A stretch of 64,000 bases of DNA from Bradyrhizobium sp. 1 (GCF_023073315.1 NZ_JADPJH010000014.1:452690-516689); one strand, 5' to 3'. Shown: positions 26,732 through 36,051, counted from the first letter of the stretch. A program made the numbers and translations. The notes: generated from the letters alone by a model not told the origin.

Positions 26732-29179
26732 TTGAACGATCCTTTGCCCGAGACCATCGCCGCCGAAAGGCTGCGCCAGCACCTCGAAGACATCGCGCGG
26801 GAGCGCGACAACGCCTATCGCGCGCTCCAGGAGCGCGAGGCCGAGCTCGCGCGCGTCCAGCGCATCGGCAAGGTCGGCGGCCTCGAGGTCGACTTCCGCG
26901 AGGGTTTCAAGAACCGCCGATCGCCTGAATATCTGATGATCCACGGCCTGCCGCCTGAGGCCGCCGATGAACCGCACGAGGACTGGGTCACCCGCATCCA
27001 TCCGGACGACCGCGACGCCACGGTGAAACACTTCTTCGAGGTGCTTTCCGGGACCAGCGAGGATTACACCGCCGAATATCGCATCATCCGTCCGAGCGAC
27101 GGGAAGACCCGCTGGATCCGTGTCCTCGCCAAGATCGAACGCGACGCGGACGGCCGCGCCATCCGCCTCGTCGGCGCCCATATCGACATCACCGGCCAGG
27201 CGCTGGCGCGCGAGACGCTGCGCGAGAGCGAGGAGCGTTTCCGGCTGATCGCCGACAGCGCGCCGGTGCCGATCTGGGTGACAAAGCTCGACCGCACGCG
27301 GTCGTTCGCCAACCAGGCCTATGTCGACTTCGTCGGCCTGCCCTACGACCAGGCCATCGCCTTCGACTGGCGCAAGGTGCTGCATCCGGACGACCTGCCG
27401 CATGTCTTGCAGCAATCCGTCCAGGGCGAAGCGTCGCTCAAACCGTTCGCGCTGGAGGCGCGCTACAAGGATTCCTCCGGCGAATGGCGCTGGCTGCGTT
27501 CGGAATCGCAGCCGCGTTGGGACCCCACCGGCAAGCATATCGGCTTCATCGGCGTCGCCCACGACATCACCGCGGCAAAGCAGGCCGAGATCGAACTCCG
27601 CCAGCTCAACGAGACGCTGGAGCAGCGTATCGTCGAGCGCACCGCCGAGCTTGAATCCAACGAGGCACGCCTGCGCGCGATCCTGGAGACCAGCAACCAG
27701 TACCAGGGTCTGGTCAACCTCAGGGGCGAATTGCTCTACGCCAACAACACCGTGCTCGACGGCGTCAAGGCGAGCTCCGAGGACGTGATCGGCAAGCTGC
27801 TGTGGGAAACACCCTGGTTCACAGGCACCCACGGCATGAGCGCGACCGTGCGCAAGGCCTTCGACACGGTCCTCAAGGGCGAAGCGGTGCGGATGGAGAT
27901 GCGCTTGCGCCTTCCCATTGGCGAGCGCGATTTCGAGTTCGGCATGCGCCCCGTGCTCGACCGCCACGGCAACATCACCGGCGCGGTGCCGGAAGCCGTC
28001 GACATTACCGAACGCCGCCGCGGCGAAGAGGCGCTGCGGCAATCGCAGAAGATGGAGGCAATCGGCCAGCTCACCGGCGGCGTCGCCCACGACTTCAACA
28101 ACCTCCTCACCATCATCCGCTCGGCGACCGATTTCCTGCGCCGTCGCGAACTGCCGGAGGAGCGCCGCCGCCGCTATGTCGACGCCATCTCCGACACTGT
28201 CGAGCGCGCCTCGAAGCTGACCGCGCAGCTTCTGGCCTTCGCGCGCCGGCAGCCCCTGAAGCCGCAGATCTTCAACGTCGGCAGCCAGGTCGAGGCCGTC
28301 GCGCAACTGGTCCGGCCGCTGGTCGGAGGCCGCATCGAGATCGTCGTCGAAATCGACGATGCCGATTGCTTCACCGTCGCCGACATCGCGCAATTCGAGA
28401 CCGCGCTGATCAACCTTGCCATCAACGCCCGCGACGCCATGGATGGCGAAGGCCGTCTCACCATCGCCGTGCGCAAGGTCACGGGCATCCCCAGCCTGCG
28501 CGCGCAATCGGCGCGCGGCGGCGACTATGTCGCGATCTCGGTGGCGGACACCGGCAGCGGCATCGCACCTGAGAACATCGACGCCATTTTCGAGCCGTTC
28601 TTCACCACCAAGGAGGTCGGCAAGGGCACCGGCCTCGGCCTCAGCCAGGCATTCGGCTTCGCAAAGCAGTCCGAAGGCGACATTGCGGTGACGAGCACGC
28701 AAGGCAAAGGCGCGACCTTCACGATCTACCTGCCGCAGGCGCAGAGCCCGGCCGCCGAGAAGGAAGCCGCAGCGCTGACCAGCGAGACCTCGACCAGCGG
28801 GCGCGGCTATCGCGTGCTCGTGGTCGAGGACAATGACGATGTCGGCCAGTTCTCGACAGAGCTTCTGGAAGACCTCGGCTATGTCGTCCGCCGCGTCGCC
28901 AACGCCAATGCCGCCCTTGCGATCCTCGGCGAGAACGAATTTGCGGTCGATCTGGTATTCTCCGACGTCATCATGCCAGGCATGAACGGTGTCGAGCTCG
29001 CCGGCATCATCCGCGAGCGCTATCCGGGCCTGCCCGTCGTGCTCACCTCCGGCTACAGCAACGTGCTCGCGGAGAACGCCCATCGAGGGTTCGAGCTGAT
29101 CCAGAAGCCGTATTCGGTGGAGTCGCTGTCGCGCATCCTGCGCAAGGCGATCACGGAGAAGCTGTCGGTGGCGCGGTGA
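26732..29179 (+). CDS. soluble multi-PAS hybrid histidine kinase with receiver domain
   Basis: An 815-residue cytoplasmic sensor with a TTG start. A short coiled coil precedes three PAS domains (about 45-155, 165-285 and 310-425), the first two with PAS_3-type tails (RIHPDDRDATV, VLHPDDLPHV). The HisKA domain has His453 in [11 protein letters not shown], and the HATPase domain has LAINARDAM and GKGTGLGL. The C-terminal receiver has acceptor Asp745 in VFSDVIMPG. From the H-box on it is a close paralogue of the kinase at 20451, but with a longer sensory half. No membrane segment is seen. Confidence 0.9.
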   Translation: MNDPLPETIAAERLRQHLEDIARERDNAYRALQEREAELARVQRIGKVGGLEVDFREGFKNRRSPEYLMIHGLPPEAADEPHEDWVTRIHPDDRDATVKHFFEVLSGTSEDYTAEYRIIRPSDGKTRWIRVLAKIERDADGRAIRLVGAHIDITGQALARETLRESEERFRLIADSAPVPIWVTKLDRTRSFANQAYVDFVGLPYDQAIAFDWRKVLHPDDLPHVLQQSVQGEASLKPFALEARYKDSSGEWRWLRSESQPRWDPTGKHIGFIGVAHDITAAKQAEIELRQLNETLEQRIVERTAELESNEARLRAILETSNQYQGLVNLRGELLYANNTVLDGVKASSEDVIGKLLWETPWFTGTHGMSATVRKAFDTVLKGEAVRMEMRLRLPIGERDFEFGMRPVLDRHGNITGAVPEAVDITERRRGEEALRQSQKMEAIGQLTGGVAHDFNNLLTIIRSATDFLRRRELPEERRRRYVDAISDTVERASKLTAQLLAFARRQPLKPQIFNVGSQVEAVAQLVRPLVGGRIEIVVEIDDADCFTVADIAQFETALINLAINARDAMDGEGRLTIAVRKVTGIPSLRAQSARGGDYVAISVADTGSGIAPENIDAIFEPFFTTKEVGKGTGLGLSQAFGFAKQSEGDIAVTSTQGKGATFTIYLPQAQSPAAEKEAAALTSETSTSGRGYRVLVVEDNDDVGQFSTELLEDLGYVVRRVANANAALAILGENEFAVDLVFSDVIMPGMNGVELAGIIRERYPGLPVVLTSGYSNVLAENAHRGFELIQKPYSVESLSRILRKAITEKLSVAR

Positions 29180-29210
29180 GAATGAACATCGCGAGACGCC
29201 TCCACAGATT

Positions 29211-29299
29211 CCGTCATTGCGAGCGCAGCGAAGCAATCCAGAATCATTCGGCGGCGGCAGTCTGGATTGCTTCGTCGCAAGAGCTCCTCGCAATGACGG
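29211..29299. repeat. palindromic intergenic repeat (CCGTCATTGCGAG type)
   Basis: An 89-bp imperfect palindrome. The outer arms are CCGTCATTGCGAG and CTCGCAATGACGG, and the inner arms are CGAAGCAATCCAGA and TCTGGATTGCTTCG. It lies between the hybrid kinase stop and the EamA gene. From memory this is one of the commonest intergenic repeats of Bradyrhizobium and relatives. It could fold into a long hairpin in RNA and shape the kinase 3' end. Confidence 0.9.
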
Positions 29300-29338
29300 C
29301 GCTATCGCGCCGCCCAACCCGACAGGCTTTTGAAGGTT

Positions 29339-29779
29339 ATGAAATCCGCCCTCCTCTCCACCTGGCAAACCTGGGCGCTGCTATCCGCCTGCTTCGCCGC
29401 ACTGACCGCGATCTTCGCCAAGATCGGCGTCGAGAACATCAATCCGGATCTGGCCACCTTCATCCGCACCATCGTGGTGCTGCTCGCCTTCTCGGTGCTA
29501 CTGTTCTTCACTGGCCAGTTCGCGGTTCCTTCGGCGGTCTCGTCGAAGACATGGATGTTCCTGGTGCTGTCGGGGCTTGCGACTGGAGCGTCATGGCTTT
29601 GTTATTTTCGTGCGCTGAAGCTCGGTCCCGCCACGCTGGTGGCGCCGATCGACAAGCTCAGCGTCGTGCTGGTCGCGCTTTTCGCCTTCACCTTTCTCGG
29701 CGAGCGGCCGAGCGCGCAGGGCTGGGTCGGCATCGCCATGATCGGCGCCGGCGCGGTGCTGCTGGCGGTGAAGTTTTGA
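29339..29779 (+). CDS. single-domain EamA-family transporter
   Basis: A 146-residue membrane protein with five predicted helices, one EamA repeat (half of the usual ten-helix drug/metabolite transporter). Family marks are ALTAIFAKIGVENINPDLATFIRT near the start, and the conserved end PIDKLSVVLVALFAF-FLGERPSAQGWVGIAMIGAG. Single-repeat members probably work as dimers. The ATG at 29339 is used. It lies directly after the palindromic repeat. The substrate is unknown. Confidence 0.86.
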   Translation: MKSALLSTWQTWALLSACFAALTAIFAKIGVENINPDLATFIRTIVVLLAFSVLLFFTGQFAVPSAVSSKTWMFLVLSGLATGASWLCYFRALKLGPATLVAPIDKLSVVLVALFAFTFLGERPSAQGWVGIAMIGAGAVLLAVKF

Positions 29780-29846
29780 GGCGGAACAAAGCGGGCGTGA
29801 GATCGGTTTCTGCCGGGACGCTTCCCAGCCTCGATCGAGAAAATCG

Positions 29847-31117
29847 ATGTCGCGCGAAAACCCGGATCAGGCAAGGCAGGCAGGTCGTGCGCTGGATGCG
29901 GCCAACTTCTTCCTTGCCGATGTCCGAGATGGACTAGGTCCGTATCTCGCCGTCTATCTCCTCACCGAGCAACGCTGGGACGAGGCGCGGATCGGCCTCG
30001 TGATGTCGATCGCGATCATCGCCGGCATCGTGGCGCAGACGCCGGCGGGTGCACTCGTCGACGCCACGCGGGCGAAACGGCTGGTGATGGTTGTCGCCGC
30101 CATCATGGTGACGTTCGCCTCGCTGTCGCTGCCCCTGTTTCCGAACTTCGGGCCGGTCGCGATCTCGCAGGGCATCGCGCAGGCCGCGGCCGTCATCTTT
30201 CCGCCGGCGATCGCCGCCGTCTCGCTCGGCATCTTTGGCCATGCCGCCTTCACCCGGCGGATCGGCCGTAACGAGACGTTCAATCACGCCGGCAACGCGG
30301 TCGCAGCCGGGCTCGCAGGACTCACCGCTTACTGGTTCGGCCCGACCGTCGTGTTTTACCTTCTCGCCATCATGGCGATCGCGAGCCTCGTCAGCATCCT
30401 TGCGATCCCGGAACGGGCCATCGACCACGACCTTGCCCGCGGGTTGCACGACGCCGGCGCTGCGCGCCTCCAAGAACAGCCGTCCGGCCTCGCCGTGCTG
30501 CTGACCTGCCGCCCCCTGCTCGTCTTCGCAATCTGCGTGCTGCTGTTTCACCTCTCTAACGCGGCCATGCTGCCGCTGGTCGGACAAAAGCTCGCGCTCC
30601 AGGACAAGAACATGGGCACCAGCCTGATGTCGGCCTGCATCGTCGCCGCGCAATTGGTGATGGTTCCGTTCGCGATGCTGGTCGGTGCGAAGGCTGACCG
30701 CTGGGGCCATAAGCGCTCCTCGCCGCATTGCTGATCCTGCCGCTTCGGGGAGCGCTCTATACGCTCTCGGACAATCGGTTCTGGCTGGTCGGCGTGCAGC
30801 TTCTCGATGGCGTCGGCGCCGGTATTTTTGGCGCGATCTTCCCCGTCATCGTCGCCGACCTCATGCGCAACACCGGCCGATTCAACGTCGCGCAAGGCGC
30901 CGTCATCACTGCGCAAAGCATCGGCGCGGCACTGTCGACGACACTGGCCGGGCTCGTTGTGGTCGGCGCCGGTTACAGCGCCGCGTTCATCACGCTCGGC
31001 GCGGTCGCGGCGGTCGGCGCCGTCGTCTGCCTCCTCGCCTTGCCCGAGACGCGGCATGGCGACCTCCCGGGACAAGGGAAGACAGCGGCTCCAGCATCGG
31101 TTATCGCTGCCGAATGA
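29847..31117 (+). pseudogene. MFS transporter interrupted by a frameshift
   Basis: The first frame (29847-30734) encodes about eight membrane helices of a major facilitator protein, ending at AKADRWGHK. Helices 9-12 continue in another frame (LLAALLILPLRGALYTLS through to the stop at 31117). Restoring one missing base close to 30713 joins them into about 423 residues, normal for the family. As written, the first frame adds four foreign residues and stops. It is either a recent loss or a base-calling error. The gene lies 21 bases before the ArsB-like gene and probably shares its transcript. The substrate is not predictable. Confidence 0.85.
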
Positions 31118-31138
31118 AACCCACTTCAAGGATTGAAC

Positions 31139-32389
31139 GTGCCGTCTGACGCCATCTGGGCCTGGAGCATCATCGTCGCCGCGACCGCGGGCGTCATCAT
31201 CCGTCCCTTTAGGCTGCCGGAGGCGATCTGGGCCGTCATCGGCGCCGCGGCGCTGGTGCTGCCGGGCTTCCTGCCCTGGCAGGACGCGCTTCTCGGCATC
31301 GAGAAAGGCCTCGACGTCTATCTCTTCCTGATCGGCATGATGCTGATCGCCGAACTCGCCCGGCTCGAGGGCCTGTTCGACTATCTCGCAGCCCTAGCGG
31401 TGGAATACGCAGGCGGCTCGCCGCAGCGGCTGTTCCTGCTGATCTATCTCGTCGGCACTGTCGTCACCGTGCTGCTCTCCAACGACGCCACCGCGATCGT
31501 GCTGACGCCCGCCGTCTACGCCGCGACGCGCGCAGCCGGCGCAAAACCGCTGCCTTATCTGTTCGTCTGCGCCTTTATTGCGAATGCCGCGAGCTTCGTG
31601 CTGCCGATCTCAAATCCGGCCAATCTCGTCGTGTTCGGCGCGCACATGCCGCAACTGACGGAATGGCTGCGCCTGTTCGCCCTGCCCTCGGCGGCTTCGA
31701 TCCTGCTCACCTATGTCGTGCTGCGTCTGACCCAGCACCGTGCATTGAAGGAGGAGACTATCGCACGCAGCGTGCCGCATCCAAAGCTCGGCCTCGGTGG
31801 CAAGCTCACGGCCGCCGGCATCGTCGCGATCGGCGTCGTGCTGGTCACAGCGTCTGCGCTGGACAAGCAGCTGGGCTTGCCGACCTTCATCTGCGGGATG
31901 GTGACGGCCGCGATCGTGCTGCTGATCAGCCGGCAATCGCCGCTGCCCGTATTGAAAGGCGTTTCCTGGAGCGTGCTTCCGCTGGTCGGCGGTCTCTTCG
32001 TGATGGTGGAGGCGCTGATCAAGACCGGCGTGATCGGACAGCTCAGCGCGCTGCTGCACCAGGCGGTGGCGCAATCCGTGCCGCAGGCCGCCTGGAGCGT
32101 CGGCATCGCGACGGGGATCGCCACCAACATCGCGAACAATCTGCCGGTCGGCCTCGTCGCAGGTTCGGTTGCCGCCAGCGATCACCTCCCCGCGCCCGTC
32201 GTCAGCGCCATTCTGATCGGCGTCGATCTCGGCCCTAATCTGTCGGTGACAGGCTCGCTCGCGACCATCCTGTGGCTGGTCGCACTCCGCCGCGAAAAGA
32301 TCGAGGTCGGCGCCTGGCGGTTCCTCAAGCTCGGACTGTTGGTGACACCGCCGGCCCTGATCGCGGCCTTGGCCGCCGCGATCAGGTAA
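31139..32389 (+). CDS. ArsB/ion-transporter superfamily permease
   Basis: A 416-residue protein with 11-12 predicted membrane helices, of the ArsB/NhaD/SLC13-type superfamily. Signature stretches are TVVTVLLSNDATAIVLTPA, FIANAASFVLPISNPAN and NIANNLPVGL, the repeated NDA/SNPAN/NNLP motifs of arsenite and dicarboxylate carriers. An arsenite efflux role is possible, but no arsenate reductase or arsenic regulator gene is adjacent. I prefer GTG at 31139, with AAGGA six bases upstream; a TTG at 31133 is too close to that site. Confidence 0.82.
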   Translation: MPSDAIWAWSIIVAATAGVIIRPFRLPEAIWAVIGAAALVLPGFLPWQDALLGIEKGLDVYLFLIGMMLIAELARLEGLFDYLAALAVEYAGGSPQRLFLLIYLVGTVVTVLLSNDATAIVLTPAVYAATRAAGAKPLPYLFVCAFIANAASFVLPISNPANLVVFGAHMPQLTEWLRLFALPSAASILLTYVVLRLTQHRALKEETIARSVPHPKLGLGGKLTAAGIVAIGVVLVTASALDKQLGLPTFICGMVTAAIVLLISRQSPLPVLKGVSWSVLPLVGGLFVMVEALIKTGVIGQLSALLHQAVAQSVPQAAWSVGIATGIATNIANNLPVGLVAGSVAASDHLPAPVVSAILIGVDLGPNLSVTGSLATILWLVALRREKIEVGAWRFLKLGLLVTPPALIAALAAAIR

Positions 32390-32392
32390 CGC

Positions 32393-32442
32393 GAGCATGA
32401 TCCGGAAAAGTGTGCAGCGGTTTTCCCGGCAAGATCATGCTC
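32393..32442. repeat. short palindromic intergenic repeat (GAGCATGATC type)
   Basis: The 10-bp arms GAGCATGATC and GATCATGCTC are exact inverted repeats enclosing a second pair (CGGAAAA and TTTTCCCG). It starts 4 bases after the ArsB-like stop. I know this element type (GCATGATCCGGAAAAGTG) as a multi-copy repeat of Bradyrhizobium and other Rhizobiales (memory, not searched). Confidence 0.88.
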
Positions 32443-32452
32443 AAATAAAAGA

Positions 32453-32482
32453 CTAAGGCGCGATGAGATCATCGCGCCTTAG
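32453..32482. terminator. bidirectional hairpin terminator
   Basis: A 14-bp perfect stem (CTAAGGCGCGATGA / TCATCGCGCCTTAG) around a GA loop, placed between the convergent ArsB-like and MFS genes. An A-rich stretch precedes it on the left (AAATAAAA), which reads as a U-rich tail for transcripts of the minus-strand MFS gene. Confidence 0.72.
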
Positions 32483-32483
32483 A

Positions 32484-33848
32484 TCAGTCGTTCTCGTAGC
32501 CGTAGACTTCCGGCAGGATGAAGATTGCGGCGAGCAATCCGATCGTCGGGAAGATCGCGACCATCAGCGTGGCATTGGCCTGGCCGATCGCAGCGAACAC
32601 CGTCGGGAACAGGAAGATCGCCAGGAACGACGGCAGCTTCACGAACATGTAGGCGAAGCCGCTGGCGGTGCCGCGATATTTCGGCTTGGCGACCATGGTC
32701 GGGATCGTCATGCAGTTCGAGGCGTCCCAATAGTGCCCCCACAACATGGCGGCGGCCGCGAACGGCAGCAGGATCTTGTTGTCGGTGTAGAGCGCGAAGG
32801 CCGCGACCAGCAGCGAGGCCAGCACGATCGAGAAGCCCGCGATCGCGATGCCGCGATGGCCGATCTTCGGCGTCAGCAGCGGCCCGACCCAGCCCGACAA
32901 TGCGGCGAACGAGAACAGCGCCATCGTCACCAGGTTGATGCCGAGCACGCTCGACACGCCAACCATCACGAACAGCACCGGCAGGTAGAACGCGAAGGTC
33001 GAGAACTCGCTGCCTTGCGCAAAACAGGCGATCCAGCCGTAGATCGTGGCGCGCCAGCGGATCGGATCCTTCTTGAGATCGGCGATGAAGGCACGCGTGC
33101 TGACCTTCGGCACTTGCACGTCCTGGTCGGGCAGCATGGCAAGATCGTCGTTGAACATCTCGCGCGCCACCTTCTTGGCCTCGCGATAGCGTCCCTTCTG
33201 CACCAGCCACACCGCCGTCTCCGGCACGTCGTGACGCATGATCAGGATGATCAGCGCCGGCACCGCTCCGAGGCCCAGCGTCACCCGCCACAGCATCTCG
33301 TGCTGGATGTCGAGCAGCAGGAAGATCACGATGACGCCGATGGTCAGGACCTCGCCGACGGCGAACATGAACTGCCAGCGATTGCCCATGACCTCGCGCT
33401 CACCCTTGGCCATGGATTCCATGATGTAGGTGTAGCCGGTCGAGATGTCCGAGCCGAGCGGAACGCCGAGCAGGAAGCGGATCACGATGAGCCAGGTCAC
33501 GTTCGGCACGAAGGCCTGCGCCAGCGCCAGCACGATGAACATCACCATCGTGATCAGGAACATCACGCGGCGGCCGATCTTGTCGGACAGCCAGCCGCCG
33601 AGCAGCGCGCCGATCAGCGCGCCACCCTGCGTGCCCGCCGCGGCGAGACCCAGCATCAGCGGATCGGGATTGTACTGCTCCTTGATGAAGATCAGCACGA
33701 AGGCGATCGAATAGAGATCCCAGGCCTCGACCAGGATCGAGGCCATCATCAGCCAACCGACCTTGTTGCCCTTGGGACTGTAGTTGGTAATGAGATAGCG
33801 GACCGCGGCTTCGCTCGCGGTCGGTTGTGGCACGGCCATCGTCGACAT
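32484..33848 (-). CDS. MFS transporter, probable sugar-acid uptake
   Basis: A 454-residue, 12-helix member of the sugar/metabolite:H+ symporter branch. The loop motif GGWLSDKIGRRVM lies between helices 2 and 3, and PETAVWLVQKGRYREAKK in the central cytoplasmic loop. The ATG at 33848 follows GAGAGG at good spacing; the frame opens 18 bases upstream. It belongs to the GntR-dehydratase-dehydrogenase cluster at 33909-37887 and is the likely uptake system for that pathway's substrate. The substrate is inferred from the neighbours only. Confidence 0.86.
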   Translation of the reverse strand: MSTMAVPQPTASEAAVRYLITNYSPKGNKVGWLMMASILVEAWDLYSIAFVLIFIKEQYNPDPLMLGLAAAGTQGGALIGALLGGWLSDKIGRRVMFLITMVMFIVLALAQAFVPNVTWLIVIRFLLGVPLGSDISTGYTYIMESMAKGEREVMGNRWQFMFAVGEVLTIGVIVIFLLLDIQHEMLWRVTLGLGAVPALIILIMRHDVPETAVWLVQKGRYREAKKVAREMFNDDLAMLPDQDVQVPKVSTRAFIADLKKDPIRWRATIYGWIACFAQGSEFSTFAFYLPVLFVMVGVSSVLGINLVTMALFSFAALSGWVGPLLTPKIGHRGIAIAGFSIVLASLLVAAFALYTDNKILLPFAAAAMLWGHYWDASNCMTIPTMVAKPKYRGTASGFAYMFVKLPSFLAIFLFPTVFAAIGQANATLMVAIFPTIGLLAAIFILPEVYGYEND

Positions 33849-33872
33849 GTTTGGTCCTCTCTTCAAAACTCT

Positions 33873-33911
33873 TTACGCGCCAAGTACTTTTTAAGCACCA
33901 AGCACTTTTTA
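33873..33911. repeat. 18-bp tandem repeat carrying three in-frame stop codons
   Basis: Reading the minus strand out of the GntR gene, the last codons CTT GGC GCT TAA are followed by AAA GTG, then the 18-base unit recurs twice with small changes. TAA stops lie in frame at 33911, 33893 and 33875, each preceded by codons for Leu-Gly-Ala. The unit has been duplicated over the gene's own stop. Confidence 0.85.
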
Positions 33912-34676
33912 AGCGCCAAGCAGCGGCTCGATGCTGCAATCGAGCAGGCGCGGGTCGATGCCGGCCTCCATGCCCGTGAACATCTGGTCCATGTAGTCGA
34001 TCAATGCATCGCTCGCCTTCACGGCATCCTCGACGCGGCGGCCGGCGACGGCTGCGAGAATGGCGAGATGATGATCGATCGTGCCTGACAGGTCGGCCTG
34101 CCCCGGCATGAAGCGATGGTGGATGTAGCCAATGCGTCGGTACAGCGTGTGCAGCGGCCGCAGCGTATGCACCAGGAAGGGCTCGCCGGCGGACTCCAGC
34201 ACCAACGCGTCGATGCGGCGATCGATGCTGTTGAATTCGTCCAGCGTCAGCGTGGCGCGGCGCTCGCGCAGCAGACGGTCGATGTGCAGCGCCTGATTGC
34301 GATGCGACAGGCTGGCGCGATCGGCCGCAAGGCGGATCACGAAACGCTCCATGTCGCGGCGGAGGCCAAGCAGCATCCGCTCACGCGCGAGATCAATCGG
34401 CGCGATGTGCAGGCCGTGGCGCGGACGGATGATGATGAGCGTATCGGCGGAGAGACGATTGACGGCGTGATGTACCGGCGTGCGCCCGAAGCCGGTGATG
34501 TGCTGCAACTCCAGCATCGTCATGAATTGTCCGGGCTTGAGCTCGCAATGGACGAGGAGCTCTTCGATCCTCTGATAGGCCAGCTCGAAGAAGTTGAGAC
34601 GGTTGCGCCGCGAGGGCTTGCCCTCGCCGTCGTCGTCGTGTCTCACCACCTCGAGCGCGCGCTTGCGGCGTGCCAT
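33909..34676 (-). CDS. GntR-family transcriptional regulator (FCD/VanR type)
   Basis: A 255-residue regulator. An N-terminal winged helix (about 25-95: FELAYQRIEELLVHCELKPGQ, GFGRTPVHHAVNRLSADTLI) is followed by an all-helical FCD ligand domain (about 105-240) with the metal/ligand-binding Asp and His residues (DRRIDALV, HHRFM, DHHLAILAAV). It lies between the MFS gene (same strand) and the divergent dehydratase gene, so it probably represses the sugar-acid cluster until its ligand binds. The 3' end carries the unusual tandem stop repeat. Confidence 0.9.
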   Translation of the reverse strand: MARRKRALEVVRHDDDGEGKPSRRNRLNFFELAYQRIEELLVHCELKPGQFMTMLELQHITGFGRTPVHHAVNRLSADTLIIIRPRHGLHIAPIDLARERMLLGLRRDMERFVIRLAADRASLSHRNQALHIDRLLRERRATLTLDEFNSIDRRIDALVLESAGEPFLVHTLRPLHTLYRRIGYIHHRFMPGQADLSGTIDHHLAILAAVAGRRVEDAVKASDALIDYMDQMFTGMEAGIDPRLLDCSIEPLLGA

Positions 34677-34737
34677 GTTGTTCTCTCCCGTCAGCCCGCG
34701 CTCTCGTTGCAGGGTGGCGCCTTATTTGTCGCAGCCT

Positions 34738-34801
34738 TAAAACATGTTGTGATATATTACAAGCAGGCGTAAGACTTCCGCGCGCCCGCAACATGTTGCG
34801 G
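34738..34801. promoter_or_regulatory. paired AACATGTT operator candidates for the GntR regulator
   Basis: Two copies of the 8-bp palindrome AACATGTT lie 49 bases apart, at 34741-34748 and 34790-34797. The second is embedded in a perfect 16-bp palindrome with half-site CCGCAACA (34786-34801). Both sit between the divergent GntR and dehydratase genes. An A/T-rich segment between them probably holds the promoters. GntR operators are typically short palindromes like these; binding is inferred. Confidence 0.65.
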
Positions 34802-34851
34802 TGCGGCATAACAACGAGGCGCGAGGCGCCTGTGACGGGAGGATAATTGCT

Positions 34852-36051
34852 GTGAAGATTACGTCGATCGAGACGCTGCGCACCGAGGAATTCTCCAACG
34901 TCATCTGGGTGCGCGTCCACACCGACACGGGCATGATCGGTCTCGGCGAAACCTTCTACGGCGCGGGCGCGGTCGAAGCGCAGATCCACGACACGTTTGC
35001 CGGCCGCCTGCTCGGCCGCAATCCCCTCCACATCGAAGCCATCCACCGCGACATGCTGAACCTGCCGATGGCGCAGTCCTCGACCGGCGTCGAATATCGC
35101 GCCGCGTCCGCCATCGACATCGCGTTGTGGGATTTGTTCGGCAAGGTCTGCAATCAGCCGGTGCACCAGATGCTCGGCGGCCTCTGCCGCGACAAGCAGC
35201 GCATCTACAACACCTGCGCCGGCACCCAATATGTCCGCTCGACCAATATCAGCCCGGTCGCGAACTGGAATCTCGGCGCTGCCAAAGGTCCCTATGAGGA
35301 TCTCGACGGCTTCATGCACCACGCCGATGGGCTGGCCGAAAGCCTGCTCGAAAGCGGCATCTCGGCGATGAAGATCTGGCCGTTCGATCCGGCGGCACAG
35401 GAAAACAAGGGTCTCTACATCACCGCCGCGCAGATGAAGCAGGCGATCGAGCCGTTCGAGAAAATCCGCAAAGCCGTCGGCGACAAGATGGAGATCATGG
35501 TCGAGCTCCACTCATTGTGGAACCTGCCGACCGCCAAGCAGATCGCGCGCGCGCTCGAACCGTACAAGCCGACCTGGTACGAAGACCCGATCCGGATGAA
35601 CTCGCCGCAGGCGCTGGCCGAATATGCGCGATCGACAGACGTCTGGGTCTGCGCCAGCGAGACACTGGGCTCGCGCTTCCCCTACAAGGACATGCTCGAC
35701 CGCGATGCCATGCATGTGGTGATGGCCGATCTGTGCTGGACCGGCGGCCTCACCGAGGGCCGCAAGATCGCGGCGATGGCCGAGACCTATCACCGTCCTT
35801 TCGCACCGCACGATTGCATCGGCCCGATCGGCTTCATCGCCGCCATCCACATGTCGTTCAGCCAGCCCAACACGCTGATCCAGGAATCCGTGCGCGCCTT
35901 CTACAAGGGCTGGTACAATGAACTCGTCACCACGATGCCTGTCATCAAGGACGGTTTTGTCTATCCGATGGAAGGACCCGGCCTCGGCGTCGACCTTCTG
36001 CCCGCTGTATTCGGCCGCAGCGATCTCACCGTGCGCCGCTCCAACGCTTGA
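34852..36051 (+). CDS. enolase-superfamily sugar-acid dehydratase (mandelate racemase/muconate lactonizing type)
   Basis: A 399-residue protein with the N-terminal capping domain (ITSIETLRTEEFSNVIWVRVHTDTG) and a beta/alpha barrel. Metal ligands lie in IMVELHSLW, TWYEDPI and CASETLG, and the second acid/base pair is in MKIWPF and FAPHDCIGPIG. These favour dehydration of an aldonic acid to a 2-keto-3-deoxy acid, as in mannonate or gluconate dehydratases. The start is GTG at 34852, with GGGAGGA upstream. It is the first gene of a rightward operon with two dehydrogenases. The exact substrate is not settled. Confidence 0.83.
   Translation: MKITSIETLRTEEFSNVIWVRVHTDTGMIGLGETFYGAGAVEAQIHDTFAGRLLGRNPLHIEAIHRDMLNLPMAQSSTGVEYRAASAIDIALWDLFGKVCNQPVHQMLGGLCRDKQRIYNTCAGTQYVRSTNISPVANWNLGAAKGPYEDLDGFMHHADGLAESLLESGISAMKIWPFDPAAQENKGLYITAAQMKQAIEPFEKIRKAVGDKMEIMVELHSLWNLPTAKQIARALEPYKPTWYEDPIRMNSPQALAEYARSTDVWVCASETLGSRFPYKDMLDRDAMHVVMADLCWTGGLTEGRKIAAMAETYHRPFAPHDCIGPIGFIAAIHMSFSQPNTLIQESVRAFYKGWYNELVTTMPVIKDGFVYPMEGPGLGVDLLPAVFGRSDLTVRRSNA

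Noticed and set aside
26708..29368. 886-codon open frame antisense to the multi-PAS kinase
   Set aside because: It mirrors a well-supported kinase gene; long antisense frames are expected at this G/C content and the product has no recognisable domain.
31139..32389. a dedicated arsenic-resistance operon
   Set aside because: The permease fits ArsB-like carriers, but there is no arsC or arsH, and the ArsR gene at 45675 is 13 kb away, pairs with an SRPBCC gene and lacks metal-binding cysteines.
33873..33911. possible CRISPR-like array
   Set aside because: Three contiguous 18-bp units without spacers; it is a tandem duplication over a stop codon.
32463..34088. 541-codon open frame antisense to the MFS gene and the 3' end of the GntR gene
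   Set aside because: It covers parts of two confident genes and has the His/Gln/Arg-rich composition of a shadow frame.
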